Source: an uncultured Bacteriovoracaceae bacterium
GTDB lineage: Bacteria > Bdellovibrionota > Bacteriovoracia > Bacteriovoracales > Bacteriovoracaceae
Direction of reading: 5' to 3'
Assembly (NCBI GenBank): GCA_937931205.1
Contig: CALHBF010000005.1
Span: 248,001-312,000 of the forward strand
DNA: 64,000 nucleotides
Part shown: one piece after another, positions 51,644 to 59,869 of the stretch
Layout of the letters: every line of letters starts with the position of its first letter
Numbering within the stretch: the stretch's first letter is position 1
Translations under genes and position numbers: made by a program
Notes under the pieces: model-generated
What the model was told of the DNA's origin: nothing
What the model saw: the letters and a program-made list of their open reading frames with translations, nothing else
The model's database searches: none

Positions 51644-52939
51644 TTAAATCTTGATAAGACTAAAGACTTGCTCTTCTCCATCTTCATGGAGAACGAACCT
51701 GAAATTGTCCTTAAGAATGAGCTGTCCTTCCTTGATCTGACCGACTTCTTCTCCTAGGAGAGTGATCGTTTTAGCATTTATTTCAAATTGCAGTGGAGTA
51801 CTGACCTTTTGAGTTCCTGCCTGCTCAGTTTTAATAGCATTAGCAGAAAAATGAATCTTATTATTTTTCAAAGTTAATTTGTATTTGCCTTCATTGATAT
51901 GAAGTCCCTGAACTCTGATTAGGTCCCATTTTTGAAATTCACGGTGAGCAAGATAGAGTCTCTGTTCATCATTATTTTCTTTAAGACGAAAGCTGATGAT
52001 ATTGAGTTGTTCCTCTTTTTTTAGATTTTGTTCCAGTTTATTAAAGTTTCTGAAACACTCTAGCGAGTGACAACGCTGATATTGAAGAGGAGAAAGATTC
52101 GTCACACTAAAAGCATCATCAATATCAAATTTCAATTCATTCAAATAAGAACTGATTCCTTTAATTTGATTAAAGCTCAGCTCTTCTTTATTAATATAAA
52201 TGTAGGCAAGTTCTTGAGTGCTGAACTTTTGAATCAGCTCCTCAGTTTTCATAGCAGGTAATTGAATTTCAGAAATTTTCTTCTCTAGAAGGGAAGGATT
52301 CTTCATTACTAGCTCTGGATAAATGGTAAGGTTGTTCTTTCTAAGCCAGTTATGAACTCTTGTTGGCACAATGGCCTGTTTATCATCAACAGTAAGACCA
52401 GCTTCAATGAGGAATTTTGAAATAACTCCCACGCAATTATTCTTAGTAAAAGTGTAATTCTTGAGCTTCTCAGGATTTTTCACATATTCAAAAGTAATAT
52501 CCAAGAAATGGTCTAATTGTTTCTTATCTAAGTTAAGAACATATCGACGAAGATCACGGCTTTCAACTTGAGTATATCTGCTCCAGTACTCATGAAGAGT
52601 CATGACTTCAGGTAAAATGGGATAACCGCCAAATACACCTTTAACGAGAGATAATTTTTCAGTATCAGAAAGGGCACCGAAGCTGATGACAATATCATTG
52701 GCCCATAGACCGTCTTTATCTACAAAGCGAAGCAGGGCATGACCAAAACGGCTGGCCATATTGTTGGCACGATCAGCTACGATGATCTCAAGACCCGTAA
52801 TCTCAGATCTTTGAGCAAAAAGAAATTCAGCACGAGTTTTATGAATATGAATGAACTGTTCTAGATCTTTTTTAAATTCATCTTGGTTAGCAAGTGCTGC
52901 TTGAGAAAAAAGAATTAAAAAAGAAAGAATCCATTTCAT
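51644..52939 (-). CDS. Exported DUF4105 family protein
   Basis: A 431-residue protein with a signal peptide (MKWILSFLILFSQAALA). The ATG at 52939, with GGGGTG upstream, is preferred over the GTG at 52945. The DUF4105 region (about 50-180) shows 'MASRFGHALLRFVD' and, later, 'YTFTKNNCVGV', a His and a Cys that are thought to be a papain-like/NlpC-like active-site pair in this family. The C-terminal ~150 residues are beta-rich and unassigned. Upstream is copy 3 of the TGTCTA inverted repeat. It may be envelope-acting hydrolase (inference). Confidence 0.82.
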   Translation of the reverse strand: MKWILSFLILFSQAALANQDEFKKDLEQFIHIHKTRAEFLFAQRSEITGLEIIVADRANNMASRFGHALLRFVDKDGLWANDIVISFGALSDTEKLSLVKGVFGGYPILPEVMTLHEYWSRYTQVESRDLRRYVLNLDKKQLDHFLDITFEYVKNPEKLKNYTFTKNNCVGVISKFLIEAGLTVDDKQAIVPTRVHNWLRKNNLTIYPELVMKNPSLLEKKISEIQLPAMKTEELIQKFSTQELAYIYINKEELSFNQIKGISSYLNELKFDIDDAFSVTNLSPLQYQRCHSLECFRNFNKLEQNLKKEEQLNIISFRLKENNDEQRLYLAHREFQKWDLIRVQGLHINEGKYKLTLKNNKIHFSANAIKTEQAGTQKVSTPLQFEINAKTITLLGEEVGQIKEGQLILKDNFRFVLHEDGEEQVFSLIKI

Positions 52940-53018
52940 AAACACCCCAATGATTGATGAAATGATTTTAACTGAGAATAGGGTGTGTGTAGGAAGCGAG
53001 AGTAAAAAGAACAGGGGG

Positions 53019-53035
53019 TGTTTAAATTTTAGACA
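53019..53035 (-). promoter_or_regulatory. TGTCTA-N5-TAAACA inverted repeat, copy 3
   Basis: On the minus strand TGTCTAAAATTTAAACA, one mismatch between the arms, 79 nt before the DUF4105 ATG at 52939. It touches a 13-bp perfect hairpin (53034-53076). Confidence 0.55.
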
Positions 53036-53076
53036 CCGAGCTGACTAAACTGGGGGAAGAGTGAGTCAGCTCGGTG
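53034..53076. repeat. 13-bp perfect inverted repeat
   Basis: CACCGAGCTGACT and AGTCAGCTCGGTG enclose 17 nt. It follows the stop at 53091 of the minus-strand gene. A T-run is lacking, so it is a weak terminator candidate, possibly Rho-assisted or mRNA-protecting. Confidence 0.7.
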
Positions 53077-53090
53077 AAAAACGTTATTTA

Positions 53091-53651
53091 TTAGCGTCTT
53101 AGAGCAAGTTCATCCATTGCTACTTTCAGAATCCCTTGAGCTGAAAGCATTGTCTCTTCAGACTCACAATACAACCCTTGAGCATCCTGTGACTTAATTG
53201 TTTCAGCAAGATCTCTTAAAGAAACTGATGTTGAAATTTCATTGGTTACAGCAACCATGGCCTTTTGAAGAGTTGGACCATTACCGACTTGAGCTTCTTT
53301 AAGAAGAGAAAGTCCATCTTGAATCGTTGCCTGAGTAGACAATAGCTTTTTAGTGCTATCAGAGAGTCTAAAGTCGATATAGAATTCAGAGATCTTAGCA
53401 CTTGAGTAAGATACCGCCGTCACTCCTGTTACAAGTAAGAAAGGGTTCGCCGTTACAGTTGAAACACCTGTTAATCCAATAGAAGAAGAGGCACTTGATA
53501 GAATTGCTGTTTCTTGGGCCGCACGGTTTGCATTTGTTTCTGCCACTTTCGCTTTTACTTCAGTTAATTTTTGAGAATAAGCATCATAACAGCTAGCAAA
53601 AGCTTGAGATGAAAGAAGAAGTGAAGTGGCGATAATTGTGTGTAGTTTCAT
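53091..53651 (-). CDS. Exported alanine/serine-rich helical protein, unknown
   Basis: A 186-residue protein. Start MKLHTII at ATG 53651, with GGGGAG 7 nt upstream; an in-frame TTG at 53666 is unlikely. A signal peptide ends QAFA at about residue 18. The mature part is helical, with two cysteines (ASCYDAY and LYCESEE). A hydrophobic, Ala/Ser/Val-rich middle (about 47-80) might be a membrane segment or a buried hairpin. Copy 4 of the TGTCTA repeat is 91 nt upstream. Unknown family. Confidence 0.72.
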   Translation of the reverse strand: MKLHTIIATSLLLSSQAFASCYDAYSQKLTEVKAKVAETNANRAAQETAILSSASSSIGLTGVSTVTANPFLLVTGVTAVSYSSAKISEFYIDFRLSDSTKKLLSTQATIQDGLSLLKEAQVGNGPTLQKAMVAVTNEISTSVSLRDLAETIKSQDAQGLYCESEETMLSAQGILKVAMDELALRR

Positions 53652-53742
53652 ATGCGGTCTCCCCAAAAAAGTAGTGATCGTTTTGAGTCATTATAGCGAA
53701 AAAGGGGAAGCAGAATATCTGAGTTGAAAAAAATACGATGGC

Positions 53743-53759
53743 CGTTTAAATTTTAGACA
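53743..53759 (-). promoter_or_regulatory. TGTCTA-N5-TAAACG inverted repeat, copy 4
   Basis: On the minus strand TGTCTAAAATTTAAACG; the left half matches the other copies exactly, the right half has two changes. It overlaps the last codons of dinB and lies 91 nt before the exported-protein ATG at 53651. Confidence 0.45.
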
Positions 53760-54817
53760 CATTTCAAGTTAGGGAAGGGGAAAGAGAGCTGAGCATCTTC
53801 ATGATGGGTTTCAGTCGAATAGAGTTTTACACCCACTCCTAGCAGACGAACGTCCCTAGGATCTTCTGCAAATCTTTCTTCAAAAAGATCAAAAAAGTTT
53901 TGATCTTCAACAGGAAGGTTTCTCTCAATAGTAGTTGATTTGAAGTCACTATACTTAATCTTGACGTGAATGTTTTTAATTTTTCTGTCTGTATAGCGTT
54001 TAAGGTCATCTTTAAGTTCAGTGATAAGTTTTACCATCTGGGTTTTCATCTCTAATGGAGAAGTAAGGTCGTTAAGAAACGTTCGCTCAACCCCAACTGA
54101 TTTTCGCTCATACTCAGTCTGAACTTCCCGATAATCAATGCCACGACAATAAAGATAGAGGCTATCGCCAAATTTTCCACAGATCTGATGAAGTTCGTCT
54201 AAGGATAGTCTTTGCAGATCTTCACAAGTTTTAAGGTTAAAAGAGAGGAGTCGTTCATTAAGAACTCGACCAACTCCTCCAATCCTTTTAAGTTCAATCT
54301 TCTTGATGAATTCGCTGACTTGATGAGGGGCAACTGTAAACTGGCCATTGGGCTTATTATAGTCACTGGCAATTTTGGCCAAAAGTTTATTAGGAGCGAT
54401 GCCGGCAGACGCTGTTAGTTTTGTTTTTTCAAAAATTTCATTTCTAATTTTTTGAGCGAGAAGAGTCGCCGAGTTTCCACACTCAACAGAATTGGTTACA
54501 TCTAAATAGGCTTCATCAATAGAAACCTGCTCGATAAGGTCAGCATATTTTTCAACGATAGCGAAAACTTCCTGACTGGCCTCGCGATATTTAGAGTGAT
54601 GGCCTTGAATAAACTTAATATGAGGACATAGTTTTTTGACCTGAACAGTGGACATGGCCGAGCGAACCCCAAACTCCCGGGCCTTATAGTTACAGGTAGA
54701 GATAACTCCACGCTTCCCGCCACCGATGGCAATAGGGATATTTTTAAGCTCAGGACGTTCTCTTATTTCAACAGAAGCGAAGAAAGCGTCCATATCTAGA
54801 TGAATGATTTTTCTCAC
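53753..54817 (-). CDS. dinB: DNA polymerase IV
   Basis: A 354-residue Y-family translesion polymerase. Palm motifs HLDMDAFFASVE (first Asp) and SIDEAYLDVT (Asp-Glu pair) are intact. 'IGGGKRGVISTCNYKAREFGVRSAMS' is the fingers region. A helix-hairpin-helix thumb (about 180-205, 'LKRIGGVGRVLNERLLSF') and a C-terminal little-finger domain follow. No typical beta-clamp peptide is sure; the end QLSFPF could serve. Normal length. Its promoter region faces a short ORF and rho. Confidence 0.95.
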   Translation of the reverse strand: MRKIIHLDMDAFFASVEIRERPELKNIPIAIGGGKRGVISTCNYKAREFGVRSAMSTVQVKKLCPHIKFIQGHHSKYREASQEVFAIVEKYADLIEQVSIDEAYLDVTNSVECGNSATLLAQKIRNEIFEKTKLTASAGIAPNKLLAKIASDYNKPNGQFTVAPHQVSEFIKKIELKRIGGVGRVLNERLLSFNLKTCEDLQRLSLDELHQICGKFGDSLYLYCRGIDYREVQTEYERKSVGVERTFLNDLTSPLEMKTQMVKLITELKDDLKRYTDRKIKNIHVKIKYSDFKSTTIERNLPVEDQNFFDLFEERFAEDPRDVRLLGVGVKLYSTETHHEDAQLSFPFPNLKCV

Positions 54818-54870
54818 AAAACAATATTACGGAAAAAATACGGAAAAAGCAAAAGGGAAGGTTTGCCCCC

Positions 54871-55029
54871 ATAAAAAAAGTCAATTTACCACCGCAACCA
54901 CTTGAAAATACGTCTAAAAGTGCGAAACAAAAAATTGACTTCTATGAGTTTCAAGATAAGATAAACAAGTATCAAGAAAATTACCGTCGTCAAATTTCGA
55001 AATTGAAATCCCAAAATAATTTAACTTAA
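54871..55029 (+). CDS. 52-codon ORF with apparent AUA start
   Basis: The frame reads [11 protein letters not shown]... followed by a charged, helical 35-residue segment ([19 protein letters not shown]). It looks coding in amino-acid composition. No ATG, GTG or TTG lies before it in the open frame (open from 54808). ATA 54871 has AGGGAAGG 9 nt upstream. It lies 55 bp before rho. Alternative: a decayed gene whose start was lost. Confidence 0.4.
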   Translation: MKKVNLPPQPLENTSKSAKQKIDFYEFQDKINKYQENYRRQISKLKSQNNLT

Positions 55030-55084
55030 TGAAAAATCGACAAATACAAATCAACCTATAATCATTTTATCCGCTGGAGTCCAA

Positions 55085-56332
55085 ATGCATTTAAGCGCCT
55101 TGCGTGAATTAGACATCGAAGAATTAACCAAACTCGCTGAAGAAGCTCAGATTGAAAACGCCGCCGGTCTTAAGAAGCATGAACTTATCTTCGCCCTTCT
55201 TACAAAAAAAGCTAAAGACAATGAAGAAATTTTTGGAGATGGGGTTTTAGAAATCCTTCCTGATGGTTTCGGTTTCCTTCGTTCACCTTCTTATAACTAC
55301 CTTCCTGGTGCGGATGATATCTACGTTTCACCTTCTCAAATCCGCCGTTTCGGTCTTAGAACAGGGGATACAATTGAAGGTCAAATTCGTACTCCTAAAG
55401 AGGGTGAGAGATATTTCGCTCTCCTTAAAGTGAGCCATATTAACTTCCGTGATCCGGAAACTCATCGCTCAACTGTGCTTTTCGATAACCTTACTCCGCT
55501 TTATCCTCAACAAAAAATCAACCTTGAGTCTAAACCAACAAATTACTCTACTCGAGTGATTGATATGTTTGTTCCCCAAGGTTTTGGTCAACGTTGTCTT
55601 ATCGTAGCTCCACCAAAAGCTGGTAAAACAATGCTTATGCAAGATATCGCTAACGCGATCTCTGATAATCACCCTAAAGCGAAACTTATCGTACTTCTTA
55701 TTGACGAGCGTCCAGAGGAAGTTACAGATATGAAGAGAAACGTGCGCGCAGAAGTAGTTTCTTCAACTTTCGATGAGCCTGCAACTCGTCACGTTCAAGT
55801 GGCAGAGATGGTTATTGAGAAAGCAAAACGTCTTGTAGAAGCAAAACAAGATGTGGTTATCCTTCTGGATTCAATCACTCGTCTTGCTCGTGCTTACAAC
55901 ACAGTTGTTCCACCATCTGGTAAGATCCTTTCTGGTGGTGTGGATTCAAACGCACTTCATAAGCCTAAGCGTTTCTTCGGTGCCGCTCGTAATATCGAGA
56001 ACGGTGGATCTCTTACAATTATTGCTACAGCACTTATCGATACAGGTTCAAGAATGGATGAAGTTATCTTTGAGGAATTCAAAGGTACGGGTAACTCTGA
56101 AATTCAACTTGATCGTAAACTTATGGAAAAGCGTATCTTCCCTTGTCTTGATATCAATAAATCAAGCACTCGTAAGGAAGACCTCCTTATGCAGGATAAA
56201 GATCTTCAACGTGTATTCGTTCTTCGCCGTGTACTAAACCCAATGAACACTATGGATTCTATGGAGTTTATCCTTGAGCGTATGAAAGATACTAAAACGA
56301 ACCTCGACTTCCTTGATAAGATGAACGGCTAA
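55085..56332 (+). CDS. rho: Transcription termination factor Rho
   Basis: A 415-residue hexameric RNA helicase. It has the N-terminal helical bundle and cold-shock-like RNA-binding domain (about 1-125, '[37 protein letters not shown]'). The ATPase carries Walker [13 protein letters not shown], '[13 protein letters not shown]' and '[14 protein letters not shown]', and the Q/R loops '[20 protein letters not shown]'. No large insertion is seen. GGAG lies 9 nt before the ATG. The stop overlaps the DUF1385 start by 1 nt. Confidence 0.97.
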   Translation: MHLSALRELDIEELTKLAEEAQIENAAGLKKHELIFALLTKKAKDNEEIFGDGVLEILPDGFGFLRSPSYNYLPGADDIYVSPSQIRRFGLRTGDTIEGQIRTPKEGERYFALLKVSHINFRDPETHRSTVLFDNLTPLYPQQKINLESKPTNYSTRVIDMFVPQGFGQRCLIVAPPKAGKTMLMQDIANAISDNHPKAKLIVLLIDERPEEVTDMKRNVRAEVVSSTFDEPATRHVQVAEMVIEKAKRLVEAKQDVVILLDSITRLARAYNTVVPPSGKILSGGVDSNALHKPKRFFGAARNIENGGSLTIIATALIDTGSRMDEVIFEEFKGTGNSEIQLDRKLMEKRIFPCLDINKSSTRKEDLLMQDKDLQRVFVLRRVLNPMNTMDSMEFILERMKDTKTNLDFLDKMNG

Positions 56333-57456
56333 TGAATAAAACTTTTAAACGAATTTCACTCCTTCTTGCCAAACAATATACCTCGATCGGTGGTCAGGCC
56401 GTTATTGAGGGAGTGATGATGAGATCTCCTAACGCTTTTGTAGTAGCGGTAAGAAAGCCGGATGGAAGCATTCGTCTGCGCCGTGATCAATGGTATGGAC
56501 TTTCAAAAAGATTAAACTTTTTGAAAAAACCATTCCTGCGTGGGATTCTCATGCTCGTTGAAACCATGGCCAATGGAGTAGTGTCTCTGAACTATTCCGC
56601 CAACATTGCTATGGAAGAAGAAGAAAAGGCAAAGGCCCTTAAGAAAGGAAAAACACTAGAAGAGTTTGAAGAGGCGCAAAAGAAAAAAGAGAAAGTGAGC
56701 ATCGCTACTTTTTTAACGATGGCCGTATCTTTTGCTTTTGGTATCGGTCTTTTTGTTTTCCTTCCCCATATGGCCGCTTACGGCATCGGAGACCTTTTAG
56801 GTCTTAACTGGACACTAGATAGCTTTGGCTTTCATGTGGTCGATGGAGCAGTTAAAGCTTTCATCTTCATTGGTTATATTTGGGGTATATCTTTTATGAA
56901 AGATGTATACCGTGTTTTCCAATATCACGGTGCTGAACATAAATCGATTGCCACCTTTGAAGCAGGTATGGATCTGACAGTTGAGAATGCTCGTAAGTTT
57001 TCAACTCTTCATCCTCGCTGTGGAACTAGCTTTGTCTTTTTCCTTATCCTCGTTTCCATCATTCTTTTTTCTGCTGTTTTCACTATCATTCCTATCGGAA
57101 CGAATCTTCCTCCGCTTCTTCGTCATGTCGTTGCTGTTCTTTTTAAAGTGGCCTTGATGTTACCTGTAGCTGGTATCAGCTATGAGTTAATCAAAGTTGC
57201 TGGAAAGTGCTCAACTGCTTGGTGGGCCAAGATGATGTCTGCTCCAGGTATGTTGTTACAGAAACTAACGACAAAAGAGCCAGATGATTCTCAGCTTGAA
57301 ATCGCTCTCTCAAGTATCAAAGCGGTACTTATCTTAGAAGAGAAGTACAATCTGAAAGATGCTTCAGGCAAAGTGATTCAATTGGAAGAAATTGATATCA
57401 AAGGTATTGGCGAGATGGAACAGACCAATTCAACACTTACAGAATTTTTAGAGTAA
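56332..57456 (+). CDS. DUF1385 (YqhQ-like) membrane protein
   Basis: A 374-residue integral membrane protein: 'SIGGQAVIEGVMMRSPNAFVVAVRKPDGSI' at the start is the DUF1385 signature, and 'YHGAEHKSIATFEAG' with 'HPRCGTSFVFFLILVS' are the conserved His/Cys segments. Four or so transmembrane helices (about 125-145, 175-190, 230-255, 262-280). The family is often next to prfA, as here (15-bp gap). Function unknown; metal binding at the His-Glu-His and Cys segments is plausible. Confidence 0.87.
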   Translation: MNKTFKRISLLLAKQYTSIGGQAVIEGVMMRSPNAFVVAVRKPDGSIRLRRDQWYGLSKRLNFLKKPFLRGILMLVETMANGVVSLNYSANIAMEEEEKAKALKKGKTLEEFEEAQKKKEKVSIATFLTMAVSFAFGIGLFVFLPHMAAYGIGDLLGLNWTLDSFGFHVVDGAVKAFIFIGYIWGISFMKDVYRVFQYHGAEHKSIATFEAGMDLTVENARKFSTLHPRCGTSFVFFLILVSIILFSAVFTIIPIGTNLPPLLRHVVAVLFKVALMLPVAGISYELIKVAGKCSTAWWAKMMSAPGMLLQKLTTKEPDDSQLEIALSSIKAVLILEEKYNLKDASGKVIQLEEIDIKGIGEMEQTNSTLTEFLE

Positions 57457-57471
57457 ATATAAGGACATTTT

Positions 57472-58542
57472 GTGTTTCACAAATTAGACGCAGTTGTTAG
57501 GCGATTCGATACCCTTACGGAAAGATTGGGGGATCCCACTCTTTATGATCGTGCTAAAGAACTTAGAGAAACAAATACAGAAAGATCAAATCTTGAGCCA
57601 ATCGTTTTAAAATACAAAGAGTATAAAAAAACTGTCGCCGACATTGAGGGTAATAAAGACATTATCCACAATGAGAAAGATGAAGATATGAGAGAGCTTG
57701 CTAAAGAAGAGCTTTCTGAACTTGAGAAAAGCCTGCCCATTATTGAGCAGGAATTAAAATTGTTACTTCTACCCAAAGACCCTAATGACGACAGAAACGT
57801 TATTATTGAAATCCGCGCAGGAGCGGGTGGTGATGAAGCTGGGATTTTTGTAGGGGACGTTTGGAGAATGTATAAAAACTATTTCAATGCCAAAGGTTGG
57901 CGTGCTGAAGTTGTTTCTATTTCAGAAGGAGATGTGGGGATTAAGGAATTAATTGCCAACGTTTCTGGAGATAAAGTTTATTCAAAAATGAAGTATGAGT
58001 CTGGGGTTCATCGTGTACAGCGAGTTCCAGCAACTGAGACCCAAGGGCGTGTTCATACCTCAACAATTACCGTGGCGATTATGCCAGAAGCCGATGAAGT
58101 TGATGATGTTGTTTTAGATATGAATGAAATCCGTATTGATATCTATCGTTCAGGTGGTGCCGGTGGACAGTCAGTAAACACTGCTGACTCCGCTGTACGA
58201 CTTACTCACATGCCTACAGGTATTGTGATTGCGATGCAGGATGAGCGAAGCCAGTTAAAGAATAAAGATAAGGCTTTTAAAATTTTAAAAACAAAGATTT
58301 ATGATCTACGAGTTCAAGAAGCTCAGGCCAAGGAAGCGGCCACTCGTAAAGGACTAGTAGGAACAGGAGATAGATCTGAGAGGATCAGAACTTACAACTA
58401 TCCTCAGGGTCGTATTTCTGATCACCGAATTAACTTCACCATTTATAACCTTCCTAATTTTATGAACGGGGATATTGATGAAGTTATTGATGCTCTGATT
58501 GCTCACAACCAGGCCATTCTTCTTCAGGGAGCTGAAGAATAA
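57472..58542 (+). CDS. prfA: Peptide chain release factor 1
   Basis: A 356-residue class I release factor for UAA/UAG. 'IEIRAGAGGDEAGIF' is domain 1/2; the stop-recognition region holds 'PATETQGRVHTSTITVA' (the P-A-T tripeptide, so RF1 not RF2). The catalytic GGQ is in 'SGGAGGQSVNTADSAVRL'. GTG start after AAGGA. The UAA stop overlaps the proposed AUA start of prmC. Confidence 0.96.
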   Translation: MFHKLDAVVRRFDTLTERLGDPTLYDRAKELRETNTERSNLEPIVLKYKEYKKTVADIEGNKDIIHNEKDEDMRELAKEELSELEKSLPIIEQELKLLLLPKDPNDDRNVIIEIRAGAGGDEAGIFVGDVWRMYKNYFNAKGWRAEVVSISEGDVGIKELIANVSGDKVYSKMKYESGVHRVQRVPATETQGRVHTSTITVAIMPEADEVDDVVLDMNEIRIDIYRSGGAGGQSVNTADSAVRLTHMPTGIVIAMQDERSQLKNKDKAFKILKTKIYDLRVQEAQAKEAATRKGLVGTGDRSERIRTYNYPQGRISDHRINFTIYNLPNFMNGDIDEVIDALIAHNQAILLQGAEE

Positions 58543-59396
58543 AAACGCTAAGAGATCTTTGGACCGAAATTTTTAATCAGGACAGTGAGACCCTCGGGTT
58601 TCATTATCCTGGATTGAATAAGGCCCGCTTCTTAAAAGAAGTTGAAGATCTTCTGATTAAGCGCTCAAAGAATCCCGCCATTGAATTAGATGATTCTGAA
58701 TACTCGGTTCCCAATAAACTTCTTATTGATATGAAAAATGACTTCTTAAGAGGAGTTCCATTCTCATATTTATTAGAGATGAGTGAGTTCTACGAGAATC
58801 AATTTTATGTCACTCCTGATGTCTTAATTCCTAGGAGTGAGACGGAGCAACTTGTTGATCTCATCATTCAAGAAAATAAGGAAAGTGTAGATCGTATTCT
58901 TGATGTGGGAATTGGAAGTGGGGTTATTATTTTAAGTCTTCTTTCCAAGGGAACTGCAAAATCTGGTCTGGGTGTTGATATTTCAACAAAGGCCATTGAT
59001 GTAGCAATGATCAATGCGAGAAGATTGAGGCTTCTCGATCGAGTAGAGTTTCGTATTTCTGATAGACTTACCAGTGTTGAAGGGGAGTTTGATATAGTCG
59101 TATCTAATCCACCTTACATTCGAGCCAGTGCTCATTATGAAATGGTTCATCAACAGGTAAGAACACATGAGCCTCATCTGGCCCTCTTCTTAGATGATGA
59201 TGCTTATGAAAACTGGTTTAAAACTTTCTTTACACAGGTGTTCAATCATTTAAATGCTAATGGGAAATTCTATATGGAAGGTCACGAACTTGAGGTAGAG
59301 CATCAAGGAAAAATGCTAGCGGCATGCGGCTTCAAAAATATCAGAGTTCTCAAAGATCTTCATGGATCTCCTCGTTTTCTTTCGGCCCAAAAATAA
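58539..59396 (+). CDS. prmC: PrmC, release-factor glutamine methyltransferase, AUA start proposed
   Basis: A 285-residue enzyme that methylates the GGQ glutamine of RF1 and RF2. The methyltransferase domain has 'VLIPRSETEQLVDLI', SAM motif 'ILDVGIGSGVIILSL' and the NPPY catalytic loop (VVSNPPYIRAS). A TTG at 58614 would give 260 residues, but the frame upstream is clearly coding (KTLRDLWTEIF..., the start of the PrmC N-terminal domain). The first possible codon after the upstream stop with a ribosome site (AGGGAG, 7-nt gap) is ATA 58539, overlapping the prfA stop as ATAA. No ATG, GTG or TTG is available between. Function is secure; the start is inferred. Confidence 0.88.
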   Translation: MKTLRDLWTEIFNQDSETLGFHYPGLNKARFLKEVEDLLIKRSKNPAIELDDSEYSVPNKLLIDMKNDFLRGVPFSYLLEMSEFYENQFYVTPDVLIPRSETEQLVDLIIQENKESVDRILDVGIGSGVIILSLLSKGTAKSGLGVDISTKAIDVAMINARRLRLLDRVEFRISDRLTSVEGEFDIVVSNPPYIRASAHYEMVHQQVRTHEPHLALFLDDDAYENWFKTFFTQVFNHLNANGKFYMEGHELEVEHQGKMLAACGFKNIRVLKDLHGSPRFLSAQK

Positions 59397-59786
59397 CTAA
59401 ATCAATTCTTTAATTTTATATTTTTCTAATTCTTTAATGAAGGACATAGAAGCTCCCGAGAGCATCTTTTTGAGACGGCACTGAGGACTTAGCGTACAGG
59501 TATTCGTTTCACGATTAAAACATTCCACAATATCCATATCTTCAATTTTTTTCACCAGCTCACCAACTGTGGTATCAGCAAACTTTGGATTAAACTCGAT
59601 TCCACCTTTTGGGCCAGAGACCGAAGTCACGTAGCCTAACTCGGAGAGTTTATTCACGGCCACGCTCAAATGATTTTTAGAAATTTGATAGGTGTCTGCG
59701 ATTTCTTGAATTTTTGATTTTCCAGGATGCGTCTGTAGGTAAATCAAAACCCTGAGACAAAAATCAGTTTTAGTAGTTAAGCGCAT
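59397..59786 (-). CDS. nsrR: Rrf2-family NO sensor, NsrR-like
   Basis: A 129-residue winged-helix regulator. 'MRLTTKTDFCLRVLIYLQTHP' and the HTH 'KIQEIADTYQISKNHLSVAVNKLSELGYV' are typical, with the wing 'SGPKGGIEF'. Three cysteines at 89, 97 and 103 lie where NsrR holds its NO-sensitive iron-sulfur cluster. ATG 59786 is better than the earlier in-frame start at 59801. It is divergent from norB, so it probably represses norB until NO destroys the cluster. The gene ends exactly at the prmC end. Confidence 0.88.
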   Translation of the reverse strand: MRLTTKTDFCLRVLIYLQTHPGKSKIQEIADTYQISKNHLSVAVNKLSELGYVTSVSGPKGGIEFNPKFADTTVGELVKKIEDMDIVECFNRETNTCTLSPQCRLKKMLSGASMSFIKELEKYKIKELI

Positions 59787-59812
59787 AAATAGTCCTTGCA
59801 ATAAATCCTACA

Positions 59813-59841
59813 TTGGTATATTTAAAATGTATTGATATAAA
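59813..59841 (+). promoter_or_regulatory. norB promoter with NsrR-like half-site
   Basis: TTGGTA, a 17-bp spacer and TATAAA lie 28 nt before the norB ATG. The spacer contains AAAATGTATTG (59824-59834), 9 of 11 to the NsrR half-site AAGATGYATTT, and TACATT / AATGTA arms (59809-59831) surround the -35. Repression by occlusion is inferred. Confidence 0.6.
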
Positions 59842-59869
59842 AAATATATATTAAATATTGAGGTTAACT

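Noticed and set aside
53034-53076. 13-bp inverted repeat as a firm intrinsic terminator
   Set aside because: No T-run follows on either strand, so only a repeat is claimed.
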